DNA of 64,000 bases from Nonomuraea cavernae (GTDB lineage: Bacteria; Actinomycetota; Actinomycetes; Streptosporangiales; Streptosporangiaceae): positions 1-64,000 of the forward strand of contig NZ_BMNH01000013.1 in assembly GCF_014646355.1 (NCBI RefSeq), given 5' to 3'. The translations under genes were made by a program, and so were the position numbers. Position 1 is the first letter of the stretch; every line of letters begins with the position of its first letter. The notes beneath the pieces are model-generated. The model saw only the letters and a program-made list of their open reading frames with translations. It made no database searches and was not told where the DNA came from. Below are positions 33,629 to 41,341 of the stretch, in pieces.

Positions 33629-35085
33629 GGCGCCGGGACGCCGTTCAGCCCGGCCCAGGCGCGGGCCAGGGCGATGCGCTCGGGGGTGGAGGGGTGTGAG
33701 GCATAGAGCAGGTACTCCACGGGGTCCGGGGACAGGTCGGAGATGTTGGTGGCCGCCAGGCGCTTCTGCATCGCGACGAACGTCACCGGATCCTTCGTCA
33801 GATCCAGGGCGTGCACGTCGGCCCGGGCCTCGACGTGGCGGCTGATGGCGTTCTGGGCGGGGCCGGACAGCACGCCGGCCAGGCTCATCAGGCCCAGGAG
33901 CACGCCGACCGCCCTCGGGTCGGCCAGCGAGGCGACCTTGGCGCGCCGTCGTACCAGGTCGAAGGCCAGGAAGAGCAGGACGGCGCCGAAGGCGGCGCCC
34001 AGAGCGCCGACGAGCGTGCCGTTGAGCACGTCGCGGCGCGCGGCGTGCCCCAGCTCGTGCGCGGCGACCAGCTCGACCTCGGCCTGCGGGGCCTTGAGCA
34101 GCGTGTCGTAGACGACGATCCGGCGCGTGGCGCCGAACCCGGAGACGTAGGCGTTCAGCGCGGTCGTGCGGCGTGAGGCGTCGGCGACCAGCACGTCCTC
34201 GACCGGCACGCCGTCCCGTTCGGCCATGGCCAGCAGGTTGGTGCGCAGGGAGCCCTCGGGCATGGAGTGGAAGTCGTTGAAGAGCGGCTCGAACACCACC
34301 GGGTAGACGAACGAGGCGACCACCGTCAGCGTGAACGCCCCGGCGGCGGCCGGGATCCACCACCGCCTCACCTTGCGCGCCAGCGCCACCACGGCCAGCG
34401 CCATGATCGACAGCAGCACGATGTTGACGCCCATGCTCTTGAGCCGGTCACCTGTCCACGCCGCCCAGTCCTGCGTGGACAGGCCGTACTCGCGCAGCCG
34501 GACCTCGAACCACATCCCCAGCGGCCACCGCAGGGCCTGCACGAGCGCGGTGAGCAGCAGCACGCCCAGGATCACCCGCAGCCACCACGGCCCCTTGAGG
34601 CGGCCCAGCAGCCGCGTGCCGAACGGGGTGAGCACCAGCACTCCGGCGAACAGGATGCCGAGCCCGTAGGACAGGTAGCTCGGGACGCTGGTGGCGGCGT
34701 CGAACGCGGCCGCCCGGGCGATCTGGGCGGCGGTGAAGTCACGCGCCGGGTCGGGCGTCACGTCCGGGGCCCCGGCCGCCAGGGCCTGCCACGGAGTGGT
34801 GAACGCCACGACGGCCACGATGACGGCGCCGAGCACCGCCAGCGCCGCGCCCGCCTCCCAGCGCAGCCGCCGCTTCTCTCCGTCGCCGCCCGCTCCGTCT
34901 CCGCTTTCTCCATCTCCGCCCGCTCCGGCCGGCCCAGGGTTCTCGCGCGACGCGCCGTCGGGCTCGGACGGAACGGCGGTGGAGCCGGCGGGCCCTTCCG
35001 GTGCGCCCGGTACGTCCTTCGCGCCCGGTGCGTCCCTGGCCTCCGGTGCGTCCTTGGCGTCCTTGGTGTCCTGCCGATCGTCCAT
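33625..35085 (-). CDS. M48 family membrane metalloprotease (CAAX protease 1-like)
   Basis: This 486-residue protein starts with a repetitive charged region of about 80 residues (DAKDAPEARDAPG type, Glu/Asp/Ala/Pro-rich). Several membrane helices follow, then the zinc motif HELGH (in AAHELGHAARRD, about residue 345) with the third ligand Glu in EARADVHAL further on. This is the STE24/HtpX layout. M48 enzymes degrade or process membrane proteins. It is coupled to the pimB-like gene and follows a second metalloprotease. Confidence 0.87.
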   Translation of the reverse strand: MDDRQDTKDAKDAPEARDAPGAKDVPGAPEGPAGSTAVPSEPDGASRENPGPAGAGGDGESGDGAGGDGEKRRLRWEAGAALAVLGAVIVAVVAFTTPWQALAAGAPDVTPDPARDFTAAQIARAAAFDAATSVPSYLSYGLGILFAGVLVLTPFGTRLLGRLKGPWWLRVILGVLLLTALVQALRWPLGMWFEVRLREYGLSTQDWAAWTGDRLKSMGVNIVLLSIMALAVVALARKVRRWWIPAAAGAFTLTVVASFVYPVVFEPLFNDFHSMPEGSLRTNLLAMAERDGVPVEDVLVADASRRTTALNAYVSGFGATRRIVVYDTLLKAPQAEVELVAAHELGHAARRDVLNGTLVGALGAAFGAVLLFLAFDLVRRRAKVASLADPRAVGVLLGLMSLAGVLSGPAQNAISRHVEARADVHALDLTKDPVTFVAMQKRLAATNISDLSPDPVEYLLYASHPSTPERIALARAWAGLNGVPAP

Positions 35086-35097
35086 GCGCGCGTCCCC

Positions 35098-35937
35098 TTA
35101 CGCCAGTTGCCGGCGCACGTACGCGCGCCACTGTGCCGTCAACGTCCCGACCGAGAGCCCCGCCGAGGCCAGCGCCCGGTCGACTCCTGCCCTCTGGGCA
35201 TCACGGTAGAGCCTCACCAGAGTCCCTTCGCCGGATCGCTCGGCCAGGAAGCGACACGCCAGCCACGCCTCCTGGTACGAACGGGCCAGGCGCTCGGTGT
35301 CGTCCGTTGGCGCGAACGCCGCCGGCCCGGGAAGTTCGCGGGGCGGCCGCCCGGCCCGCACCTCCTCGGCCAGCTCCGCGGCGGCCACCGGCACGGCCAG
35401 CCCCGCGTCGCGGTAGCCGACGTAGTCGGCGAACCCCTCGTACAGCCAGGTGGGTAGCCCCTCGGTGCCCGCGACGAGGTGGGTGAGCTCGTGCGTCAGG
35501 ACGACGTCGCGGCCGGTCGGGGTGAGCCGCGCGAAGTTCTCCGGCACCACGATCACCCGGCCCGCGTCCGCCACGGCCGCCAGCCCGTCCACCTCGGCGA
35601 CCCCGGCCAGCCGCGCCGCCTCCCCGGCCGAGCCGGGCACCAGCACGACGGGACGCACCGGCTGGCCGAGCACCTCCGCGACCCGCGCGCCGGCCAGGTC
35701 GGCCCTGCGGGCCAGGTCTCCGAGCAGCTCGCGGTCGGCGCCGGGATGCCCGGCGACGACCGCCCGCACGCCGTGCGAGACGCGCGCGCCGGGCCAGATC
35801 CCGCGCGCCTCGGGCGGCAGGCCCTCGGACGGGGACATGACCGCCCCCGGGGGCGGACCGAACGGGCCGGCCGCGGACGGCAGCGCGAGGAGCAGCGCGG
35901 CCGCCAGCACGGCTCGACGGCTCACCTGCGCGGACAC
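35098..35937 (-). CDS. Secreted peptidase MA-type metalloprotease
   Basis: This 279-residue protein has an N-terminal export signal (SRRAVLAAALLLALPSAAG). The gluzincin zinc site HELTH lies in DVVLTHELTHLVAGTEG and is followed by LYEGFADYVGYRD, where Glu is the likely third ligand. The C-terminal helical part contains YQEAWLACRFLAE. It fits the peptidase MA superfamily of secreted zinc proteases. It lies 12 bp upstream of the M48 protease gene and is probably in the same operon. The twin Arg suggests possible Tat export. Confidence 0.82.
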   Translation of the reverse strand: MSAQVSRRAVLAAALLLALPSAAGPFGPPPGAVMSPSEGLPPEARGIWPGARVSHGVRAVVAGHPGADRELLGDLARRADLAGARVAEVLGQPVRPVVLVPGSAGEAARLAGVAEVDGLAAVADAGRVIVVPENFARLTPTGRDVVLTHELTHLVAGTEGLPTWLYEGFADYVGYRDAGLAVPVAAAELAEEVRAGRPPRELPGPAAFAPTDDTERLARSYQEAWLACRFLAERSGEGTLVRLYRDAQRAGVDRALASAGLSVGTLTAQWRAYVRRQLA

Positions 35938-36022
35938 GTTGACCGATGGTAGTGGGCCCGCGGGTTCTCGACCCTCCGGTCCCGGCCGGGCCCGCGTGAC
36001 CCGAGAATCATGCTAGGTTAGA

Positions 36023-36036
36023 TGCATGCACATGCA
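36023..36036. promoter_or_regulatory. Putative MarR operator overlapping the marR start
   Basis: TGCATGCACATGCA differs from the perfect palindrome TGCATGTACATGCA at only one position. A near-identical site lies in front of the SMR pump genes (36553-36566). It spans the likely MarR start codon, so bound regulator would block its own expression. Confidence 0.6.
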
Positions 36037-36505
36037 GTCATCTGTCTCAGACTCCGCGTCCATGGGCAGCCTCAGTTCGGCATGGTCCCAGGTCGCCGCG
36101 TTCACGTCGGCGGTGGATGCGAGTCTGGGCAAGTGGCTCCTGGACACCCACAGGGTCGGGCTCACGGAGTACCGTGCGCTGACGCACCTCGCCCAGGCTC
36201 CCGACAAGGAGCTGCGCGTGAACGACCTCGCCCAGCGGGTCGGCTTGAACCAGAGCTCCGTCACACGCCTGGTGAGTCGCCTGGAGGCGAAGAACCTGAC
36301 TCGCCGCGACATCTGCCCTGACGACGGGCGCGGAGTCTACGCGGTCATCACCGAGCAGGGAGAGGGCCTGGTCCGGGAGGTGCACGGCCCTTACGAGGAG
36401 CGGGTTCGCGAACTCCTCGGCCACGTGGCGGCGCACTATCCGCAGCTCGACGCGAGCCGGCTCAGCCGCGCTCTGAGCGACCTCGGCACCCTGGTCGTCC
36501 CCTGA
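36026..36505 (+). CDS. MarR family transcriptional regulator
   Basis: This 159-residue winged-helix protein has the MarR pattern: GLTEYRALTHLAQAP, then LRVNDLAQRVGLNQSSVTRL (recognition helix), the wing RRDICPDDGRGVYAVITEQG, and C-terminal dimerisation helices. Several ATG codons (36026, 36032, 36062) are possible starts; none has a clear ribosome binding site, so a leaderless mRNA is possible. It is followed by two SMR efflux genes sharing the same palindrome, so it probably represses them until a toxic ligand binds. Confidence 0.88.
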   Translation: MHMQSSVSDSASMGSLSSAWSQVAAFTSAVDASLGKWLLDTHRVGLTEYRALTHLAQAPDKELRVNDLAQRVGLNQSSVTRLVSRLEAKNLTRRDICPDDGRGVYAVITEQGEGLVREVHGPYEERVRELLGHVAAHYPQLDASRLSRALSDLGTLVVP

Positions 36506-36552
36506 CGGTCCCCCCGCGTCCGGTCGCGGGGGCCGAATCACGCGTTCTCATA

Positions 36553-36566
36553 TGTATGTACATGCA
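36553..36566. promoter_or_regulatory. Putative MarR operator upstream of the SMR pair
   Basis: TGTATGTACATGCA is a near-perfect palindrome (one symmetric pair mismatched). It shares ATG-ATG-ACATGCAG spacing with the site at the marR start. It lies 26 bp before the first SMR gene. Confidence 0.6.
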
Positions 36567-36591
36567 GAGATCTACCCCGAAAGGAACACCC

Positions 36592-36912
36592 ATGAGCTGG
36601 CTCTACCTGGGAGTCGCCGTGATCTTCGAGATCGCGGTGGCCCTCTCGGCAAGCAAGGCGAAGGGCTTCACCCACCTGTGGTGGACCGCCGCGACCCTGG
36701 TCAGCGGCGCGATCGCGACCTTCTTCCTCAGCCTGGCACTTCTCACCTTCGACGTCGGCGTCGGTTATGCCCTCTGGACCTCGGTGGCAGGCGTCGGGAT
36801 CGTCGTCGTCGGCGCACTGCTGCTCGGGGAGCGTCTGAACGGGAGGAAGCTCCTCGGCATCCTCATCGTCATCGCCGGCGTCGTCGGGCTGCAACTCAGT
36901 GGAGCGGCCTGA
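36592..36912 (+). CDS. SMR family multidrug efflux subunit A
   Basis: This 106-residue protein is a four-helix small multidrug resistance subunit. The conserved Glu14-type residue is in AVIFEIAVALSASKAKGF, and the fourth helix reads GILIVIAGVVGLQLS. SMR proteins export quaternary ammonium or guanidinium compounds using protons. The ATG at 36592 has AAAGGAAC upstream. It is followed by a second SMR gene, suggesting a heterodimeric pump like EbrAB or YkkCD. Confidence 0.88.
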   Translation: MSWLYLGVAVIFEIAVALSASKAKGFTHLWWTAATLVSGAIATFFLSLALLTFDVGVGYALWTSVAGVGIVVVGALLLGERLNGRKLLGILIVIAGVVGLQLSGAA

Positions 36913-36985
36913 TGAGCCATCCGGCATGCCCACCGCGCTCCACCCCCTCGCCCCGCACTCCCGCGTCACGAAAGGACTGACCCCC

Positions 36986-37399
36986 ATGACCGCGACAGGC
37001 GCACAGCACGGTTCCAAGGCCGGTGCGTGGCTCGTGCTACTGCTGGCCGGAGCATTCGAGGTCGGCTACGCGCTCAGCGTCGGAGGCAGCGCGGGATTCA
37101 CCGTCCTGGGCTGGTCCATCTCCGCCGTCGTGTTCTTCCTGCTGACGCTCTTCTGTCTCAGCGTCGCTCTCCGGAACATCGACGTCGGGATCGGCTACGC
37201 CGTCTGGGCGGGCATCGGCGCCGTCGGCGCCGCCGTCCTCGGCCCGGTGTTCTTCGACGAGTCACTCACTCCCACGCGAGCGTTCTGGCTGGCAGTGATC
37301 ATCGCGGGGGTCGTCTGGCTGAAGCTCGCGGACAGCCCCGAGCCCGAGGCCGGGAAAGCCACGTCCACGTCTGACGCGCGAACCGTGACCGGCTGGTGA
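36986..37399 (+). CDS. SMR family multidrug efflux subunit B
   Basis: This 137-residue protein is the second SMR subunit: four membrane helices, the proton/substrate Glu in LAGAFEVGYALSVGGSAGF, and a longer polar C-terminal tail (about 25 residues) missing from its partner. The ATG at 36986 follows AAAGGAC. Paired SMR genes with unequal tails usually form antiparallel heterodimers with the tailed subunit fixing orientation; that is inferred here. Confidence 0.88.
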   Translation: MTATGAQHGSKAGAWLVLLLAGAFEVGYALSVGGSAGFTVLGWSISAVVFFLLTLFCLSVALRNIDVGIGYAVWAGIGAVGAAVLGPVFFDESLTPTRAFWLAVIIAGVVWLKLADSPEPEAGKATSTSDARTVTGW

Positions 37400-37475
37400 C
37401 CCCAGGAGGTTCGCGGTCGCACCGCCGACACTCACCCGAAGCCGGGTCTCCCTCCTGAGCGGCCGGGAGTCACTC

Positions 37476-37540
37476 GGCGGAGCGAATCCCAGCGGTCTGC
37501 CGCGAACGACAAGTCGGCGACAGACCGCTGAGATTCCGCC
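37476..37540. terminator. Long hairpin between convergent smr and NlpC/P60 genes
   Basis: CAGCGGTCTG (37490-37499) and CAGACCGCTG (37521-37530) pair perfectly. The flanking GGCGG...AATC and GATTCCGCC arms extend the stem. It sits between two converging genes and can act for both. Confidence 0.75.
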
Positions 37541-37562
37541 AGCTCCCATTCAGCCCTACAGG

Positions 37563-38201
37563 TCACAGACCGGGACGTACCGCCCCCACGAACGACGACT
37601 TGCGCCACCCGCTGACCTTCTCGACGCGTACCGTGAAGCCGGTCCTCGGCGAATGGATCATCTTGCCCTTGCCGACGTACATGCCCACGTGACCGAGCCC
37701 GCGGAAGAACATCAGGTCTCCTGGCTGGAGGTTCTTCCAGGAGACCTTCTTCTTGATGCGTGCGTACTGGCTGTTCGTCACGCGCGGGATCGTCACCCCG
37801 GCCTTCCTCCAGGCGTACTGGACGAGGCCGGAGCAGTCGAACGAACCGGGTCCGGTGGCGCCGTACCGGTACGGGTCACCGATCTGGTTCCTGGCCACGG
37901 CGACGGCCGTGCGGGCCTTCGCCTGCTGCCGTGCGCCCTTCGATCTCTTCGCGGTCTTGCTCTTCCCGGACGCGACGGTGACCGATCCGGCGTTGGTCCG
38001 CGCGGGCGCCGTGGTCCGCACCGTGGCGCCCGTCGTGGCCGTCGTGGCCGTCGCGGCCGTCGCAGGGGAAAGGGCCGAGCCGCTCGCCGTCGCCACCTCG
38101 GCCTGAGCGGGGTGCACCAGGCCGCCGGCCGTCACGGTCATCGTGAGGGCCACGCCACTCAGGGCAAGGCGGGACAGACGGGGGTTTTGCGAGGTAGACA
38201 G
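37563..38201 (-). CDS. NlpC/P60 cell-wall hydrolase under a c-di-AMP riboswitch
   Basis: The C-terminal NlpC/P60 domain (about the last 120 residues) has Cys in FDCSGLVQYAW, His in GLGHVGMYVG and a third polar residue in MIHSPRTG. These enzymes cut D-Glu to diaminopimelate bonds in wall peptides. An Ala/Thr-rich and Lys-rich linker precedes it. I place the start at a CTG (38201), because AAGGAGAAATC sits directly before it and the extra residues supply a normal signal peptide (SQNPRLSRLALSG, hydrophobic core, AQA cleavage). Starting at GTG 38153 removes the basic n-region. A c-di-AMP riboswitch lies upstream. Confidence 0.85.
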   Translation of the reverse strand: MSTSQNPRLSRLALSGVALTMTVTAGGLVHPAQAEVATASGSALSPATAATATTATTGATVRTTAPARTNAGSVTVASGKSKTAKRSKGARQQAKARTAVAVARNQIGDPYRYGATGPGSFDCSGLVQYAWRKAGVTIPRVTNSQYARIKKKVSWKNLQPGDLMFFRGLGHVGMYVGKGKMIHSPRTGFTVRVEKVSGWRKSSFVGAVRPGL

Positions 38202-38222
38202 GATTTCTCCTTGGATCTTCCA

Positions 38223-38377
38223 CGAACGCCTACCGGGTTAGCTGACGGATTCGGGCCTGGAAGTCGCCCTACGGCGCGATGCGCGCCGATTCACCCCTGA
38301 TCCACGAAGGATCGCTGGGTCCCCGGTTCCGTGCCTCCTGGCTGCACGGATTCGGCAGGTCACCGGCCTCGCGTTCG
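38223..38377 (-). ncRNA. c-di-AMP riboswitch (ydaO/yuaA type)
   Basis: Read on the minus strand, the leader contains the hallmarks of the ydaO/yuaA element: GACCTGCCGAATCCGTGCAG, ACGGAACCGGGGACCCAGCG, GGGGTGAATC, TAGGGCGACT, and CCCGAATCCGTCAGCTAACC followed by CGGTAGGCG. The outer helix P1 is a perfect CGAACGC/GCGTTCG pair (38371-38377 with 38223-38229). In actinobacteria this riboswitch typically lies before NlpC/P60 or Rpf wall hydrolases, as here, and turns expression off when c-di-AMP is high. Recognition is by eye from consensus; a covariance search should confirm it. Confidence 0.88.
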
Positions 38378-38547
38378 AGGCGGACGGCGACCGGCGGATC
38401 TTTGTCTCGACCACATCGGCGGACCGATGTCGGCGGGCGGCGAACATGGCGTGTTCGCCGCGACGCCAGAACCTACGCCGCTTAGTCACGAACAGGCAAA
38501 GGCAGAGTCAAGCTGTAAAGGTCCGATAAAGGTGCCAGTAAGGTGAT

Positions 38548-38571
38548 GAACCCCTGTTTATCAGGGGGTTC
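38548..38571 (-). terminator. Hairpin after the methyltransferase gene
   Basis: GAACCCCTG and CAGGGGGTTC pair with one bulged G around a TTTAT loop, 62 bp beyond the methyltransferase stop on the minus strand. It separates that gene from the riboswitch-controlled transcript. Confidence 0.5.
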
Positions 38572-38632
38572 TGTTATGAGAATGTGACCCTCCTCACACT
38601 TGACGAAACGCCTGTGTGTCAGGTCCCAAATG

Positions 38633-39325
38633 TCACTTCTGTCGCGCTGTCACCCTGAGCCCCACATGCTGGAGGGTCCCGGCCGCGATCCGCTCGCGTT
38701 CGATCCGCCACAGCTCTCCGGCGACCTCCTCCGCGCCGGAGACCAACCTGCCGCCGAGGTAGCGGGACAGGTACGGCTGACGCCGTACGTCGTCGATCCG
38801 GAAGCGCGCGGCGATCCCGGCGAGCATGGCGTCACCGCGCGCGTATCCCGCGTGGGCGGCCCGCCAGCGCCCGGCCGGGTCCGGGCAGGGCCCGCGCGGG
38901 AAGTCGGCGAGCCCGGCGGCGGCCAGCAGCGCGCCCGCGTCGTAGAACCAGGCGGCGTCCGCCGCGCCGGCCCGGTCCCAGGCGAACTCGTCCACCGCCA
39001 GTGTCCCGCCGGGGGCCAGCAGCGCGGCCGCCCGGTCGAGCACGGCCTCCAGCGGGCTCATGTGGTGCAGCGACAGCGACAGGATGATCACGTCGAACGG
39101 GTCGTCCCGATGACTCGCCAGGTCGGCCCGCACGGCGGGCACCCCGGCCGACCGCGCCGCCGCGACGGCCTCGGCCGAGATGTCCAGGGCGGTGACCTCG
39201 TGCCCGTGCCGGGCCAGCGCGGCGGCCAGCCCGCCGTCGCCGCACCCGGCGTCGAGGATCCGGACGGGCCCACCGGGCAGCACCTCGTCCAGCCAGTCCA
39301 GTTGATGGTCGTCGATCGTCTCCAT
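38633..39325 (-). CDS. Class I SAM-dependent methyltransferase
   Basis: This 230-residue protein has the SAM-binding motif I RILDAGCGDGGLAAALA, motif II acidic residue in VTALDISAEAV, and the later IILSLSLHHM and LLAPGGTLAVDEF motifs of the Methyltransf_11 group. It is divergent from a LysR regulator, with about 70 bp between. The ATG at 39325 is favoured; an earlier in-frame codon is possible. The substrate is unknown. Confidence 0.85.
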   Translation of the reverse strand: METIDDHQLDWLDEVLPGGPVRILDAGCGDGGLAAALARHGHEVTALDISAEAVAAARSAGVPAVRADLASHRDDPFDVIILSLSLHHMSPLEAVLDRAAALLAPGGTLAVDEFAWDRAGAADAAWFYDAGALLAAAGLADFPRGPCPDPAGRWRAAHAGYARGDAMLAGIAARFRIDDVRRQPYLSRYLGGRLVSGAEEVAGELWRIERERIAAGTLQHVGLRVTARQK

Positions 39326-39395
39326 GTGCCGAGCATCCACTGGCCGAGGCATGCGCACTACTGCGGGTTCGGCATGAAAGGCATAAGCTCCATGC

Positions 39396-40274
39396 ATGCT
39401 TGACCTTTGGTCGCTCCGGGTGCTGCACGAGGTGGGCAGGCTCGGCTCCTTCTCGGCCGCGGCCGGGGAGCTCTCGATGACCCAGCCGGCCGTGTCGCGG
39501 CAGATCGCCACCCTGGAGCGGCGGGCGGGCGTGCGGCTGTTCGACCGGCTGCCGCGCGGGGTGCGGCCCACCGACGCCGGGCGGGCGGCGCTCGACCAGG
39601 CGGCGGAGATCCTCGACGGGGTCACGCTGTTCGAGACCCGGCTGCGCGCCTTCGCCGAGGCGGGCGCGGGGCGGGTGCGGGTGTCGGCCTTCCCCAGCGC
39701 GGCCACCGCCTACGTGCCCGACCGCTTCCGCGCCTTCGCCGCGCTGCACCCGGGCGTCGAGCTCTCCCTGACGGTCCGGGGCGGCCCGGACGACCCGTAC
39801 GCCGGGCTGCTGGCCGGACAGGCCGACGTGGCGCTGCTGACGTCCTGGGACCCCGAGCCGGGGCCGGGCGTCGAGCTGGCGCCGCTGATGGAGGACGACC
39901 TGCACGTCGCGCTCGCCCGCACCCATCCGCTGGCCCGGGGCGAGCGCGTACGGCTGCGCGACCTGGCGGACGAGGCCTGGATCGACGGCACCCACCCCGA
40001 CTGCCTGGGGCCCCTCTCGCAGCTCACCACCGCCCTGGGCGGCCCGCCACGGGTCAGCCACCTGTGCGACGACTGGAACGGCAGGCAGGGGCTGGTCGCG
40101 GCGGGCGTGGGGGTGATGCTCTACCCGTCGATCGCGGGCCGGGCGGCGCTCCGCGCCGACATCCGCCTGCTGCGTCCCTCCCCGCGCCTGCCCTCACGCC
40201 GCGTGCTGGCCGCGCTGCCGTCCGCCACGCCCTCCCCCGCCGTGGCCGCCTTCGTGGCTCTGCTGGCCCGCTGA
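39396..40274 (+). CDS. LysR family transcriptional regulator
   Basis: This 292-residue protein has the N-terminal LysR helix-turn-helix (LRVLHEVGRLGSFSAAAGEL, MTQPAVSRQIATLERRAG) and a periplasmic-binding-like effector domain (about 90-292). It is transcribed away from the methyltransferase gene, which it may regulate from the shared promoter, the usual LysR arrangement. The inducer is unknown. Confidence 0.88.
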   Translation: MLDLWSLRVLHEVGRLGSFSAAAGELSMTQPAVSRQIATLERRAGVRLFDRLPRGVRPTDAGRAALDQAAEILDGVTLFETRLRAFAEAGAGRVRVSAFPSAATAYVPDRFRAFAALHPGVELSLTVRGGPDDPYAGLLAGQADVALLTSWDPEPGPGVELAPLMEDDLHVALARTHPLARGERVRLRDLADEAWIDGTHPDCLGPLSQLTTALGGPPRVSHLCDDWNGRQGLVAAGVGVMLYPSIAGRAALRADIRLLRPSPRLPSRRVLAALPSATPSPAVAAFVALLAR

Positions 40275-40281
40275 GGGCCGC

Positions 40282-41256
40282 TCAGGGGCGTACGGCGCCG
40301 ACGAGCCGGCGGCCGTAGGCCGAGAGGCTGACGACCTTGACCACGTCGCCGGTCTGCGGGGCGTGGACGATCTGGCCGTTGCCCGCGTAGATGCTCACGT
40401 GTCCCAGGCCCTCGCTGAAGATCAGGTCACCGGGCTGCAGGGCGTCCAGGGAGACCTTCCGGCTGGCGCCCCAGGCCCACTGCTGCCAGGTGGTGCGCGG
40501 CAGCGTGACGCCGCCCGCGCGCCAGGAGGCCTGGGTCAGTCCTGAGCAGTCGTAGCCGCGCGGGCCGGTGCCGCCGAACACGTACGGCTTGCCGACCTGC
40601 GCGTAGGCGTACCTGAGCACGGCCGCGGCGTTGCCCGAAGCGGGGCCGTTGTACTTGATGCCGGTGCTGTTGGGGTTGCCGGCGTTATAGGCGTTCAGCT
40701 TGTCCAGCAGCTTGCGTTGCTGGGCGACGAGCTTGAGCACCTCCGAGCGTTCCTTCTGGACCGCGTCGCGTTCCTTGTCGGCCTCGGCCAGCGCGGCCTC
40801 GGCCTTGTCGCGCTCGGCCTTGAGTCCGCGGTTCTCCCTGTCGAAGGCCGTCAGCTTCTGGGCCCGCTCCTGCGAGATCTGCCCGGCCAGCGCCAGCCCG
40901 CCCAGCAGGAAGGTGGGGTCGTCGGTCCCGGCCATGGAGGGCCAGGAGGTGATGTCGCCGCCCAGCTTGTAGGTGTCGACGGCCATCGAGATCACCTGCG
41001 AGCGCAGCTCGGCCACCGTGGCGAGCTTGCGCTTGTAACCGGTGTTGAGCCGGGTGTAGCGCGTCTGGGCCTCTTTGTGCTTCTCGGTCGCCGTGTTGTA
41101 GCGGTCGACGACCTTGTCGGCCTTGTCGTTGAGCTTCGCCAGCTTGGCCTTCGCCTGCGCGACCGTGGGCCGAGGATCGGCGAGCGCTCCACCCGTGGGA
41201 GACAACAGCAGCCCGATCGTGAAACCCGCGGCCACCGTTACCCGGCCTAACCTCAC
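40282..41256 (-). CDS. NlpC/P60 cell-wall hydrolase with coiled-coil domain (RipA-like)
   Basis: The 324-residue product has a signal peptide (VTVAAGFTIGLLLSPTGGALA), a long coiled coil (about 35-200; AKAKLAKLNDKADKVVDRYN, ERDKAEAALAEADKERDAVQ) and a C-terminal NlpC/P60 domain with Cys in YDCSGLTQASW and His in GLGHVSIYAG. This matches the RipA/Rv2190c family of peptidoglycan endopeptidases. The GTG at 41256 is chosen because GGGAGGCGACG lies directly upstream. Unlike the other NlpC/P60 gene, it has no riboswitch. Confidence 0.9.
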   Translation of the reverse strand: MRLGRVTVAAGFTIGLLLSPTGGALADPRPTVAQAKAKLAKLNDKADKVVDRYNTATEKHKEAQTRYTRLNTGYKRKLATVAELRSQVISMAVDTYKLGGDITSWPSMAGTDDPTFLLGGLALAGQISQERAQKLTAFDRENRGLKAERDKAEAALAEADKERDAVQKERSEVLKLVAQQRKLLDKLNAYNAGNPNSTGIKYNGPASGNAAAVLRYAYAQVGKPYVFGGTGPRGYDCSGLTQASWRAGGVTLPRTTWQQWAWGASRKVSLDALQPGDLIFSEGLGHVSIYAGNGQIVHAPQTGDVVKVVSLSAYGRRLVGAVRP

Positions 41257-41341
41257 AGCGTCGCCTCCCAGGGGATCCACTCTGGGGCGAAATAGTACAG
41301 AAGTGGTGGGTGTGAACTCACCTAAACGTCAGATTCGTAAT

